Shown here piece by piece: positions 41,546-49,795 of a DNA stretch of 64,000 bases. The notes under the pieces are model-generated. The model worked only from the letters and a program-made list of their open reading frames with translations. It was not told the DNA's origin and did no database searches. The position numbers and the translations under genes were made by a program. This DNA comes from Miltoncostaea sp963823515 (GTDB lineage Bacteria > Actinomycetota > Thermoleophilia > Miltoncostaeales > Miltoncostaeaceae). Within the stretch, counting starts at the first letter, position 1; each line of letters opens with the position of its first letter. The stretch lies in NCBI GenBank assembly GCA_963823515.1, contig CAWGMB010000001.1, forward strand, positions 1 to 64,000. The letters are read 5' to 3'.

Positions 41546-43542
41546 GCACCGACGCCGCCTCCGCCGGGTACGCCGGCCACCCGCAGATGGACTACACCCC
41601 CGTGAAGGGCGAGGCCCGCGAGGTCGCGAAGAAGCTGACCCTCTACTACGTCCTCGCCTCGACCGCGATCTTCCTGGTCGCGGGCCTGCTGGGCATGGTG
41701 CTTCGCCAGAGCCAGGCCGACATCGTCCGCCTCGACGACAACTACTGGTACGCCATGATGACCGCGCACGGCCTCGGCGCGTTCGTCGGCTGGGCCGCGT
41801 TCGCCGTCATGGGCTTCGGGTTCTGGGTGCTGGCCGAGGTCGGCTTCCCGATCACCACGCTCGCGCGCCGCATCGCGATGGTGGCCTGGACGACCATGGT
41901 CGCCGGCGTCGCCGGCGTCGTCGTCACCACCCTGGTCTTCGGCTTCGGCGGCTCGTGGGTCTTCCTCTACCCGCTGCCCTTCAACTCGTCGGGTGAGTGG
42001 GGCAACGTCGTCACCGCGTTCTTCTCGTTCTCGGTGCTGCTCGCCGGGGTCTCGATCATCGCCTGGTGCGTCTCGATCATCGTGATCGTCACCGGGCCGG
42101 GCCTCGGCTCGGACAAGAGCGGCCCCAACCGCCTGGGCGCCGCCATGGGCCTCGGCATCCTCTGGCCGCGCAAGTTCTCGAGCGCCAAGCCCGTGCCCTA
42201 TCCGGTCATCCCGCTGACCGTGATCGCGATCGACATGATCATCGCGACGGTGCCGCTCGCGATTCTCCTGGTGGAGATGATCTTCCAGTCGTTCTTCGAC
42301 GTCTCCGTCGATCCGCTGCTGGCCAAGAACGTGCTGTGGTGGTTCGGCCACCCGGTCGTCTACCTGCTGCTGTTCCCGGCCGTGGCGATCTACTACCTGC
42401 TGATCCCGCGCTTCGCCAAGCGTCCCCTGGTGGCGGGCAACATCATCGCCGTCGGCTGGACGATCGCCGTGATCGCCAACGTCACCGTCTGGGCCCACCA
42501 CCTGTACCTCGACTACCCGGACGGGATCCAGGCCGCCATCAACACCGGCATGGAGCCGCTCACCTTCGCCCTGACGATCGTCTCGGCGCTCTCGCTCTAC
42601 AGCCTCATGCTGACGATCTACAAGTCGCGCTGGACCTGGACGGCCGGCAGCACCGCACTCTTCCTCGGCCTCGTGGCCTGGCTGCTGGCCGGCCTGTCGG
42701 GCGTGGTCAACGCGACCATCGCGTGGGACGCGTTCGTGCACAACACGCTCTGGATCGTCGGCCACTTCCATCACATGGCGCTGCTCAACATCGGCATCGT
42801 GATCTTCGGCGCCATCTACACCTTCCTGCCGGACCTGGTGGGCAAGCAGCTCTACAGCGACCGCATGGGCATGTGGCACGTGTGGCTCACGACCTTCGCG
42901 GCCACGGCGTTCAGCGTCATCTGGATCATCCAGGGCCTCGACGGCGCCCCGCGCCGCTTCGCGGTGCTGCCGGGCCAGTACGACCGGATGACCGCCGCCT
43001 CGATCCCGATTCTCGTCGTCCTCGCGCTCGCGCAGTTCCTGCTGGTCATCAACGTCGTCCAGACGCTGCGCGGGAAGACCAGCGCCGGCACCCAGCGGAT
43101 CACGCTCGGCGTGTCGCGGCCCAAGCTCACGAGCCCCGCGCTGCAGGGCGGCGTCATCGCCCTCACCCTGATCGCCACCGCCGGTCTGGCGCTCGCCGGC
43201 TGGGCGATCGGCAACGCCAACCAGGACAAGGCCACCGCGGCCTTCCTGCCCCCCATCGAGCAGCCGGCCGGTGGTGGCGGCACGGACGGCGGTGGACAGG
43301 ACAACCTCGCCGCGGGGCAGCAGGTGTTCGTCGCCACGGGGTGCGGCGGCTGCCACGTGCTGTCGGCCGCGGGCGCCACCGGCGCGGTCGGCCCGAGCCT
43401 CGACGAGACGAAGCCCAGTGAGGACGTCGTCATCGACACGGTGACAAACGGCCTGGGAGCGATGCCGGCATTCGGCTCGCAGCTCTCGCCCGACCAGATC
43501 GCCGCCGTGGCCGAGTTCGTCGCGGAATCGGCAGGGAAGTAG
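41542..43542 (+). CDS. coxA: Heme-copper oxidase subunit I fused to C-terminal cytochrome c
   Basis: A 666-residue membrane protein. The B-type subunit I core has helix II MTAHGLGAFVGW, the CuB/active-site WWFGHPVVYLLLFPA, WAHHLYLDYP and the helix X heme ligands IVGHFHHMALLN. After about residue 545 a Gly/Pro linker leads to a class I cytochrome c domain with CGGCH (ATGCGGCHVLS) and a distal Met in LGAMPAFG. It reduces oxygen and pumps protons; the fused heme c probably feeds CuA. Translation is coupled to coxB. Confidence 0.94.
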   Translation: MSTDAASAGYAGHPQMDYTPVKGEAREVAKKLTLYYVLASTAIFLVAGLLGMVLRQSQADIVRLDDNYWYAMMTAHGLGAFVGWAAFAVMGFGFWVLAEVGFPITTLARRIAMVAWTTMVAGVAGVVVTTLVFGFGGSWVFLYPLPFNSSGEWGNVVTAFFSFSVLLAGVSIIAWCVSIIVIVTGPGLGSDKSGPNRLGAAMGLGILWPRKFSSAKPVPYPVIPLTVIAIDMIIATVPLAILLVEMIFQSFFDVSVDPLLAKNVLWWFGHPVVYLLLFPAVAIYYLLIPRFAKRPLVAGNIIAVGWTIAVIANVTVWAHHLYLDYPDGIQAAINTGMEPLTFALTIVSALSLYSLMLTIYKSRWTWTAGSTALFLGLVAWLLAGLSGVVNATIAWDAFVHNTLWIVGHFHHMALLNIGIVIFGAIYTFLPDLVGKQLYSDRMGMWHVWLTTFAATAFSVIWIIQGLDGAPRRFAVLPGQYDRMTAASIPILVVLALAQFLLVINVVQTLRGKTSAGTQRITLGVSRPKLTSPALQGGVIALTLIATAGLALAGWAIGNANQDKATAAFLPPIEQPAGGGGTDGGGQDNLAAGQQVFVATGCGGCHVLSAAGATGAVGPSLDETKPSEDVVIDTVTNGLGAMPAFGSQLSPDQIAAVAEFVAESAGK

Positions 43543-43552
43543 TCCCGAGCAG

Positions 43553-44437
43553 ATGGGCCACTGGTCCGAGTGGCACTTCGATCCCTATGTGCTGCTGCTG
43601 CTGGGCGCCCTCACCGTGGCCTACGCCGCCGGCTGGCAGCGCCTTCGGCGGCGGGGTGGCCGCGAGTACGCCACCATCCCGCGCGCGATCGCCTTCCTGA
43701 CCGGCGTCAACACCCTGGTGCTGGCGCTGGTCTCGCCCCTTCACCACCTGGGCACGGACTACCTGCTGTCCGTCCACATGATCCAGCACATGATGGTGGG
43801 CGACATCGCGCCCCTCCTTCTGTGCCTCGGCGTCTACGGGCCGATGCGGTTCTTCACGGTCCCCCGGCCGATCCTGCGCTGGGCCGGCGGGCCGCGCATG
43901 CGCCCGGTGATCCGCCAGCTCGCCCGCCCGCGCACCGCGTTCCTGGCCTGGGTCGTCGCAACGGGGGTCTGGTACGTCCCGGGCATCTACGAGGCCAGCA
44001 TCGAGAACGCGGGGCTCCACTACTTCATGTGGTGCACCATCTTCGTCACCGGCGTGGGGGTGTGGTCGCACATCCTGGCGATGGTCCCGCACATGCGGAT
44101 GAGCCACGCCCAGCGGGCGGGCTACGCGGTGGGGCTGTTGTTCGCCGGCATGTTCGTCTCGGAGTTCCTCTTCCTCAACGATCCGCTGTACGCGATGTAC
44201 GTCGACCAGCCCGAGCGCCTGTTCGGCCTCAGTCCCGAGGCCGACCAGATCCGCGCGTCGCTCACGATGACGGGCGAGCAGATGATCACCCTGCTGATGG
44301 CGGCGACGCTCATCATGTGGAACCACGTGGACCACGCCGTCGCCGACCGGGCCGCGCAGGACGCGGCGGCGTCCCCGGCGGCCCCGCCCGCCTCCGCGGC
44401 GGCGCCCACGCCCACCACCTCGGCGCGGCGCAGTTGA
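43553..44437 (+). CDS. ctaG: Cytochrome c oxidase assembly protein, caa3-type CtaG
   Basis: A 294-residue polytopic membrane protein of the caa3_CtaG family, which helps deliver copper to the oxidase. Diagnostic His-rich segments are VSPLHHLGTDYLLSVHMIQH, then MMVGDIAPLLL and WCTIFVTGVGVWSH. It starts ten bases after coxA in the oxidase operon, as expected. The Ala/Pro-rich tail (about 270-294) is not conserved. Its stop overlaps a TTG start (TTGA). Confidence 0.92.
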   Translation: MGHWSEWHFDPYVLLLLGALTVAYAAGWQRLRRRGGREYATIPRAIAFLTGVNTLVLALVSPLHHLGTDYLLSVHMIQHMMVGDIAPLLLCLGVYGPMRFFTVPRPILRWAGGPRMRPVIRQLARPRTAFLAWVVATGVWYVPGIYEASIENAGLHYFMWCTIFVTGVGVWSHILAMVPHMRMSHAQRAGYAVGLLFAGMFVSEFLFLNDPLYAMYVDQPERLFGLSPEADQIRASLTMTGEQMITLLMAATLIMWNHVDHAVADRAAQDAAASPAAPPASAAAPTPTTSARRS

Positions 44438-44859
44438 CGGCCGCCCGCCGCGCCCTGATCGCCGCGCTCGTCGCGCTGTCCGCGCTCGGCTCCTTCGCTG
44501 CGAGCGCGTCGGCGCTGACCCGCTTCGCCACGCCCAGCCGCAACATCGGCTGCGTCGGTGACCGCATCGAGCTGCGCTGCGACATCCGCACCACCTCGGC
44601 CACCGCGCCGAAGAAGCCCAAGAGCTGTCGCTTCGACTGGGGCGACGCCGTCGCGGTCGGCCGTAAGGGCCGCGGCCACCGCGTCTGCCACAGCGACACG
44701 GCGCTGCCCGTGCCCGGCCGGAGGATCCGGATCCTGAGGTACGGGACCTCGATCCGCCTCGGCACGATCGTCTGCGCCTCGCGCAGGAGCGGCCTGACCT
44801 GCCGCAACGCGGCCCGCCACGGCTTCTTCCTCTCGCGGGCGAGGATCCGGGTCTTCTAG
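44434..44859 (+). CDS. Secreted Cys-rich protein (DUF6636-like)
   Basis: A 141-residue exported protein beginning at TTG 44434 (TTGA overlap with ctaG), with a signal peptide ending near SASAL. The mature part has the pattern RFATPSRNIGCV, RCDI, CRFDWGDAVAVG, VCHSDTAL, YGTSIRLGTIVCASRRSGLTC, ARHGFFLSRARIRVF, six or more Cys in disulfide-like spacing, as in the actinobacterial DUF6636 family. Function is unknown. Translational coupling to the oxidase operon is odd and may be incidental. Confidence 0.75.
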   Translation: MTAARRALIAALVALSALGSFAASASALTRFATPSRNIGCVGDRIELRCDIRTTSATAPKKPKSCRFDWGDAVAVGRKGRGHRVCHSDTALPVPGRRIRILRYGTSIRLGTIVCASRRSGLTCRNAARHGFFLSRARIRVF

Positions 44860-44878
44860 GTTAGGCCCCGGCCCACCG

Positions 44879-45478
44879 GTGCTCCTCTACGACTCCCCGG
44901 AGTCGGGCAACTGCTACAAGGTCCGCCTGATGCTGGCGCGCACCGGCATCGCCTACGAGCGCGTCGAGCTCAGCGTGCTCGACCGCTCGAACCGCGAGAG
45001 CGTGATCGGGCGCGCGGCGAATCCGGCCCTCCGGGTGCCGACGCTCCTACTGGACGACGGGCGCACGCTCGCCGAGTCGTGCGCGATCCTCTGGTTCCTG
45101 GCCGAGGGGACGCCGCTCCTTCCGACCGACGCCTTCGAGCGGGCGCAGGTGCTGCAGTGGATGTTCTTCGAGCAGTACGACCACGAGCCCAACATCGCGG
45201 TGGCGCGCTTCTGGCTGCACCTGGGGGGCACGCCCCCCGACCCCGCGGCGCTCGCGGCCAAGCAGGAGGGCGGCCGGCGGGCGCTGGCGGCGATGGAGTT
45301 CCATCTCGCGACGCGCCGGTTCCTGGTCGGCGGGCGGTTCAGCACCGCCGACATCGCGCTCTACGCCTACACGCACGTGGCCCACGAGGCGGGCATCGAC
45401 GTGCGGCCGTACCCGGCCGTGCGCGCCTGGCTGGGGCGGGTGGCCTCCCAGCCCGGGCACATCCCTATCGACGCCTGA
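44879..45478 (+). CDS. Glutathione S-transferase family protein
   Basis: A 199-residue GST. The N-terminal thioredoxin-like domain has YDSPESGNCYKVRLML with the catalytic Ser region, NPALRVPTLLLDDGRTLAES (cis-Pro and glutathione gamma-glutamyl site), and the C-terminal helical domain has GRFSTADIALYAYTHVA. Actinobacteria mostly use mycothiol, so the co-substrate may not be glutathione. It starts at GTG. Confidence 0.92.
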   Translation: MLLYDSPESGNCYKVRLMLARTGIAYERVELSVLDRSNRESVIGRAANPALRVPTLLLDDGRTLAESCAILWFLAEGTPLLPTDAFERAQVLQWMFFEQYDHEPNIAVARFWLHLGGTPPDPAALAAKQEGGRRALAAMEFHLATRRFLVGGRFSTADIALYAYTHVAHEAGIDVRPYPAVRAWLGRVASQPGHIPIDA

Positions 45479-45598
45479 GCCACTCGGCCCCGTGGCCAGG
45501 GCGGGTGGGGGGTGATCCTGGCCCGCCGTCGGTGAACGGCAGCCGCCGCGTGCTCCACCGTGTGGGCACACCGCACACGCGACGGACCGGAGGGGCCG

Positions 45599-45739
45599 AT
45601 GACCGAGACGCAGACACCACGGAAGGATCAGGCGACGGACCCCGTGCCGCACACGGGCGGAGTGCCGTTGCTGGCGCTGGTGCTGAGCGGCAGGCTGGCG
45701 CTCCGCGAGCACCGGCTCCAGGAGTCGGCCGGCCGTTGA
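45599..45739 (+). CDS. Small 46-residue peptide, unknown
   Basis: ATG 45599 follows GGAGGGG (45589-45595). The product opens TETQTPRKDQATDPVPHTGG and continues into a short Leu-rich segment (VPLLALVLSGRLAL) and an Arg-rich end. A 17-bp perfect hairpin follows immediately, so it makes a neat little transcription unit. I do not recognise it. The rest of 45479-45598 is empty. Confidence 0.5.
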   Translation: MTETQTPRKDQATDPVPHTGGVPLLALVLSGRLALREHRLQESAGR

Positions 45740-45743
45740 CGAG

Positions 45744-45785
45744 GCGAGGGGCGGCCGGCCCGCGCGGAGGCCGGCCGCCCCTCGC
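45744..45785. terminator. 17-bp perfect hairpin terminator
   Basis: A perfect stem of 17 bp surrounds an 8-base loop; its core arms are GAGGGGCGGCCGGCC (45746-45760) and the exact reverse complement (45769-45783). It sits four bases after the small ORF stop. There is no U-tract, as is common in high-GC actinobacteria. Confidence 0.8.
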
Positions 45786-45842
45786 TCCATCACCCCGCGG
45801 GCCCGCGTTCTCCCTCATCCGCGCGAGCGAGGAGTGGTGGGT

Positions 45843-45848
45843 TAGGCT
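45843..45848 (+). promoter_or_regulatory. -10 box of the uORF-LuxR unit (leaderless)
   Basis: TAGGCT ends six bases before ATG 45855, placing the transcript start on that ATG. Confidence 0.5.
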
Positions 45849-45854
45849 GGCCCG

Positions 45855-45917
45855 ATGCGTGACGAACCCTCGCGGGCGAGAGCTCCGGCGGGCCCGCGCG
45901 CGGCAGGTCGCCGGTGA
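45855..45917 (+). CDS. Leaderless 20-codon upstream ORF coupled to the LuxR-type gene
   Basis: ATG 45855 lies exactly six bases after a TAGGCT -10 box and encodes MRDEPSRARAPAGPRAAGRR. Its TGA shares the four bases GTGA with the GTG start of the regulator at 45914. Translation of the regulator may therefore depend on ribosomes that finish this Arg/Ala/Pro-rich peptide. It is probably a regulatory upstream frame rather than a functional peptide. Confidence 0.45.
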   Translation: MRDEPSRARAPAGPRAAGRR

Positions 45918-47557
45918 CCGCGACCGACGCGGCCGGCGTTCTCATGAGCGCCCGTCGGGCCTTCGCGCAACGCGCCTGGCGCGAGGCGTTCTCCTCCTTC
46001 TCGGAGGCTGATCGGGCGCACGGGCTGGCCGCCGGCGACCTGGAGCGACTGGCGACGGCCGCGTACATGCTCGGTCGTTACGAGGCGTTCGAGGACGCCC
46101 TCGAGCGCGCGCATTCGGCGCATCTGGCCGCGGCGGCCCGCCGCGAGGCCGGGCGCTGCGCGCTGTGGATCGGGATCGGGCTGGCGCTGCGGGGCGAGCT
46201 GGGCCCCGCCAGCGGCTGGTTCGCGCGTGCGCGGCGGATCGTCGAGGACGAGGGCGACTGCGTGGAGCAGGGCTACCTCCTCCTGCCGGCGATGATGCGC
46301 CACGAGGCCGCGGGCGATCTGGAGGCCGCCGCGGCGACGGCGGTCGCGGCGGTGGCGATCGCCGAGCGCTTCGGCGACGCCGACCTGCTCGCGCTGGCGC
46401 TGCACACACACGGCCGCGTTCGGATCCGCCAGGGCGCCGTTCAGGAGGGGCTCGCCCTGCTCGACGAGGCCATGGTCGCGGTCGTCGCCGGGGAGTTGTC
46501 GCCGATCGTCACCGGTCTCGTCTACTGCAGCGTCATCGAGGGCTGCCAGGAGATCTACGAGTTGCGCCGGGCGCGTGAGTGGACGACCGCGCTGACGCGC
46601 TGGTGCGACGAGCAGTCCGACCTGGTCAGCTTCACCGGCAGGTGCCTGATGCATCGCTCCGAGATCATGCAGCTCCGGGGCGAATGGTCGGACGCCCTGC
46701 GGGAGTCGCGGCGTGCGGGCGCGCGCCTGGAGGAGAGCCACGACCTGCGCGCAGCCGCCCAGGCCCACTACCACGAGGCGGAGGTGCTCCGGCTCCGCGG
46801 CGAGTTCGACGAGGCGGAGCGGGCCTACCGGAGGGCGAGCAGGCTGGGGCGGGAGCCGCAGCCGGGGCTGGCCCTCCTGCGCTTGGCCGAGGGGGACGGC
46901 GCCGCCGCCGCGTCGGCGATCCGGCGTGTCGCCGGCGAGACGACGGACCCGGTGGAGCGCACCAGGCTGCTGCCGGCGTACGTCGAGATCATGCTGGCCG
47001 TCGGCGAGGTGGAGGAGGCGCGCGCGGCGTGCCGCGACCTCGGCGCGGATCGGGAGCACCGCGAGACGGACCTGCTGCGCGCCATGCGGGTGTGCGCGGG
47101 CGGCGCGGTCGATCTGGCCGGCGGCGACGCCTGGGCCGCGCTCGAGGCGCTGCGCCGCGCCCTGGCGATCTTCGAGGACCTCGGCGTCCCCCATGAGGTT
47201 GCGCGGGCGCGGATGCTCGTCGGGATGGCGTGCCGCGCGCTCGGCGATGAGGAGACCGCGAGGCTCGAGCTGGAGGCGGCGGGCGCGGCCTTCCGGGAGC
47301 TCGGGGCGGGCCCGGACCTCGCGCGGCTGGAGGCCCTCGCGCCGCGTGCCCGCTCGCGCGATGCCCACGGCCTGACCCCGCGCGAGCGCGAGGTGCTGCG
47401 ACTGGTCGCCGCGGGGAAGAGCAACCGCGTCATCGCGGGCGAGCTCGTGATCAGCGAGAGGACCGTCGGGCGCCACGTGAGCAACATCCTGCGAACGCTG
47501 CGACTGCCTTCGCGATCCGCGGCCACCGCGTACGCGTACGAGCACGGGCTCGTGTAG
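45914..47557 (+). CDS. LuxR-family transcriptional regulator with TPR-like sensor region
   Basis: A 547-residue regulator. The first 470 residues are Ala/Arg/Glu-rich helical repeats of the TPR kind, as in MalT/LAL-type proteins, but no STAND ATPase or Walker motif is present. The C terminus is a LuxR helix-turn-helix: LTPREREVLRLVAAGKSNRV, then IAGELVISERTVGRHVSNIL and RTLRLPSRSAATAYAYEHGL. It may control the hydrolase-like gene 152 bp downstream. The ligand or partner is unknown. Confidence 0.9.
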   Translation: MTATDAAGVLMSARRAFAQRAWREAFSSFSEADRAHGLAAGDLERLATAAYMLGRYEAFEDALERAHSAHLAAAARREAGRCALWIGIGLALRGELGPASGWFARARRIVEDEGDCVEQGYLLLPAMMRHEAAGDLEAAAATAVAAVAIAERFGDADLLALALHTHGRVRIRQGAVQEGLALLDEAMVAVVAGELSPIVTGLVYCSVIEGCQEIYELRRAREWTTALTRWCDEQSDLVSFTGRCLMHRSEIMQLRGEWSDALRESRRAGARLEESHDLRAAAQAHYHEAEVLRLRGEFDEAERAYRRASRLGREPQPGLALLRLAEGDGAAAASAIRRVAGETTDPVERTRLLPAYVEIMLAVGEVEEARAACRDLGADREHRETDLLRAMRVCAGGAVDLAGGDAWAALEALRRALAIFEDLGVPHEVARARMLVGMACRALGDEETARLELEAAGAAFRELGAGPDLARLEALAPRARSRDAHGLTPREREVLRLVAAGKSNRVIAGELVISERTVGRHVSNILRTLRLPSRSAATAYAYEHGLV

Positions 47558-47709
47558 AGCGCCTGCGCAGAAGTACCCATCCGGCTGCCACGCGGGGTTG
47601 GGCGGTTCGTCCGATGTGGCAGGGCTCGGAGGCCCCTAGGTTCACCCCGACGCCGATCGACGGCGGATGACGCGGCTGGTCCCGCGCCACGGACGACGAG
47701 GAGGCCGAG

Positions 47710-48630
47710 ATGAGCACGCAGGTCGAATCGCATGGGGCCGCGGGTCCCGCCGCCGGCCGCGATGCCCGGGGGGAGCTGCTGGCGGGGGTCCCCGTGCAGG
47801 AACGCCGGGTGGAGTTCGCCGGTGTCTCCACCGCCGTGCTCGAAGGCGGCGAGGGCCCACCCGTCGTGCTCCTGCACGGGCCAGGCGAGTTCGCCCTCAG
47901 GTGGATGCGCGTGATCCCCCATCTCGTCGGGACGCATCGGGTCATCGCGCCCGACCTTCCCGATCACGGCGCCTCCGAGCTGACCGACGGCGAGCTGGAC
48001 GCCGATCGGGTTCAGCGGTGGCTCGAAGAGCTGATCTCGAGGACCTGTGACGCGCCGCCGGTGCTCGTCGGGCACCTTCTCGGCGGTGCGATCGCGGCCC
48101 GCTTCGCCTCGCGGCACGGCGACGGGGTTGACCGGCTCGTGCTCGTCGACACCTTCGGCCTGAAGCGGCTGAGGCCGTCTCCGCGGTTCGCCGCCGCGCT
48201 GATCCGCTTCCTGGCGCGGCCCACCGAGCGCTCGTACGAGAGGTTCATGGGCCAGTGCCTCGCCGACCCCGGGGAGTTCGACCGGCAGCTCGGTGCGACG
48301 TCGGTCGCTCTGCGCGACTACAGCCTGGACCGCGCCCGGAGCCCGCGCGTGAAGTCCGCGATGCGCGTCCTCATGCGGGAGATGGGCGTGCCGGCGATAC
48401 CGCCCGACGAGCTCGCGGGGATCACCGTTCCGACGACGCTGATCTGGGGCCGGCACGACCGGGCGAACCGGCTGCGCGTCGCCGAGGCGGCGAGCGCGCG
48501 GCTCGGCTGGCCGCTGCACGTGATCGACGGCGCGGCCGACGACCCCCCGATGGAGCAGCCGGTCGCGTTCGCCGAGGCGCTCCAGGCGGCGATCTCCACC
48601 GACACGGAACCCCGAGGACCGCGCGGTTGA
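47710..48630 (+). CDS. Alpha/beta-hydrolase fold protein lacking the catalytic Ser and His
   Basis: A 306-residue alpha/beta-hydrolase fold with the oxyanion region VVLLHGPGEFALRW and a GRHDRANR acid loop. The nucleophile elbow, GHSxG in active members, is G-H-L-L-G at 121-125, so Leu123 replaces Ser. The usual GAGHxPHxEQP His segment reads GAADDPPMEQP and lacks His. It is probably not a hydrolase; it may bind a ligand or protein. A good ribosome binding site (GAGGAGG) precedes ATG. A TAGGTT -10 candidate is at 47637-47642. Confidence 0.88.
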   Translation: MSTQVESHGAAGPAAGRDARGELLAGVPVQERRVEFAGVSTAVLEGGEGPPVVLLHGPGEFALRWMRVIPHLVGTHRVIAPDLPDHGASELTDGELDADRVQRWLEELISRTCDAPPVLVGHLLGGAIAARFASRHGDGVDRLVLVDTFGLKRLRPSPRFAAALIRFLARPTERSYERFMGQCLADPGEFDRQLGATSVALRDYSLDRARSPRVKSAMRVLMREMGVPAIPPDELAGITVPTTLIWGRHDRANRLRVAEAASARLGWPLHVIDGAADDPPMEQPVAFAEALQAAISTDTEPRGPRG

Positions 48631-48634
48631 TCCG

Positions 48635-49033
48635 TCAGACCTGGCTGATCTCGAAGAGGTGCCCGTCGGGATCGCGGAAGAAGCAGCGGATCTCGCCGCC
48701 GCGGTCGAGCGGCGGCGTGAGGAACTCGGCGCCACGGTCCACGAGCTCGCGGTAGGCCGCGTCGCAGTCCTCGACACGGATCGTGAACGAGTGGGAGACC
48801 CGGTGCGCATCCTCGGGCGGCGCGAAGCTCACGTCCGGCTTGTCCGCGGTGGGACCCCCCGCCGTGACGAGCAACAACCACGTCCCGAGGAACTCGAGGA
48901 CGGCCGACTGGCCGTAGGTACGCGTCACGTCGGCGCCGAGGACGTCGCGGTACCAGGGGACGGAGGCCCCGACGTCGTCGACCACCAGGATCACCGTGAT
49001 CGCCGAGCCGCCCCCGGGAAATGATCCGCCCAT
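48635..49033 (-). CDS. VOC/glyoxalase-superfamily protein
   Basis: A 132-residue protein with two beta-alpha-beta-beta-beta halves. ITVILVVDDVGASVPWYRDV opens the first and HSFTIRVEDCDAAYRELVDR the second; RCFFRDPDGHLFEISQV is the usual terminal metal-binding strand with Glu. Possible roles are antibiotic resistance, dioxygenase or isomerase chemistry. ATG 49033 follows GGGAGAGG. It converges on the hydrolase-like gene with a four-base gap. Confidence 0.88.
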   Translation of the reverse strand: MGGSFPGGGSAITVILVVDDVGASVPWYRDVLGADVTRTYGQSAVLEFLGTWLLLVTAGGPTADKPDVSFAPPEDAHRVSHSFTIRVEDCDAAYRELVDRGAEFLTPPLDRGGEIRCFFRDPDGHLFEISQV

Positions 49034-49172
49034 CGCGCGCCTGCCTCTCCCTGTCGGTCCCACGCGATGATGCCACCCGCCTCTGTGCCGCGCGCGGACT
49101 GCCCGCCGTGGACGCGCTGCGGGGCGTCGCCTAGGGTTGACGCGGACGACGTGCGGCGAGCGAGGGGGTGGC

Positions 49173-49775
49173 ATGAAGCGCGGATGGATCGGTTCCGTTC
49201 TCCTGGCGGCCGGGGCGATGACCCTCTCCGCGTGCGGTGGCTCCGACGCCTCTGACGGAGCGTCCGAGCCGGCCGGCGACGGAGCCGCGACGCTCGCCAC
49301 CACTCCCTCCGCTCCGGCGAGACCGCTCCGTCGGCACCGCCGACGGCCGAAGCCGAAGGCGCTCGCGGGCCTGCCTGCGGACACCGCCGGGTTCACGGCC
49401 TGGACGCGGCTGAACGACCAGCCCATCCCCCCCGACTCGGTCGAGTCGCAGCGGGTCGGCTTCGACGCGCACCGGAGTACGAAGCAGGTGCACCTCAATC
49501 CGCGGGCCGCGCGGCGGCAGGACGGGCGCCCGTTCCCCGACGGCTCGGTGATCGTGAAGGCGGGCCGCGAGGGCGGCGTGATCACCCTGATCGCGATCAT
49601 GCGCAAGGTGGCCGGGGCCGATCCCGGGCACGGGGACTGGCGCTTTCGGGAGTGGAAACGCACGAGCGCATCCGAGCCGTTCACCACGAGCGACTCCCTG
49701 GCCGGAGCGACCTGCTGGAGCTGTCACGCGATCGCCCAGCCCTCGGACTGGGTGTTCACCGCCGCCACGCCGTAG
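49173..49775 (+). CDS. Cytochrome P460-like lipoprotein
   Basis: A 200-residue lipoprotein (lipobox LSAC, Cys21) with a low-complexity Arg/Pro linker and a domain resembling cytochrome P460: GFTAWTRLNDQPI, QVHLNPRAARR, PFPDGSVIVKAG, and the heme c site CWSCHAIAQPSDWVF near the C terminus. P460 enzymes oxidise hydroxylamine or detoxify NO, using a Lys or Tyr crosslinked heme. Whether the crosslinking residue is present cannot be judged here. GAGGGGG precedes ATG 49173, and a TAGGGT -10 candidate is at 49132-49137. Confidence 0.75.
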   Translation: MKRGWIGSVLLAAGAMTLSACGGSDASDGASEPAGDGAATLATTPSAPARPLRRHRRRPKPKALAGLPADTAGFTAWTRLNDQPIPPDSVESQRVGFDAHRSTKQVHLNPRAARRQDGRPFPDGSVIVKAGREGGVITLIAIMRKVAGADPGHGDWRFREWKRTSASEPFTTSDSLAGATCWSCHAIAQPSDWVFTAATP

Positions 49776-49795
49776 CCGTCCCGGCCGCGGCCACC

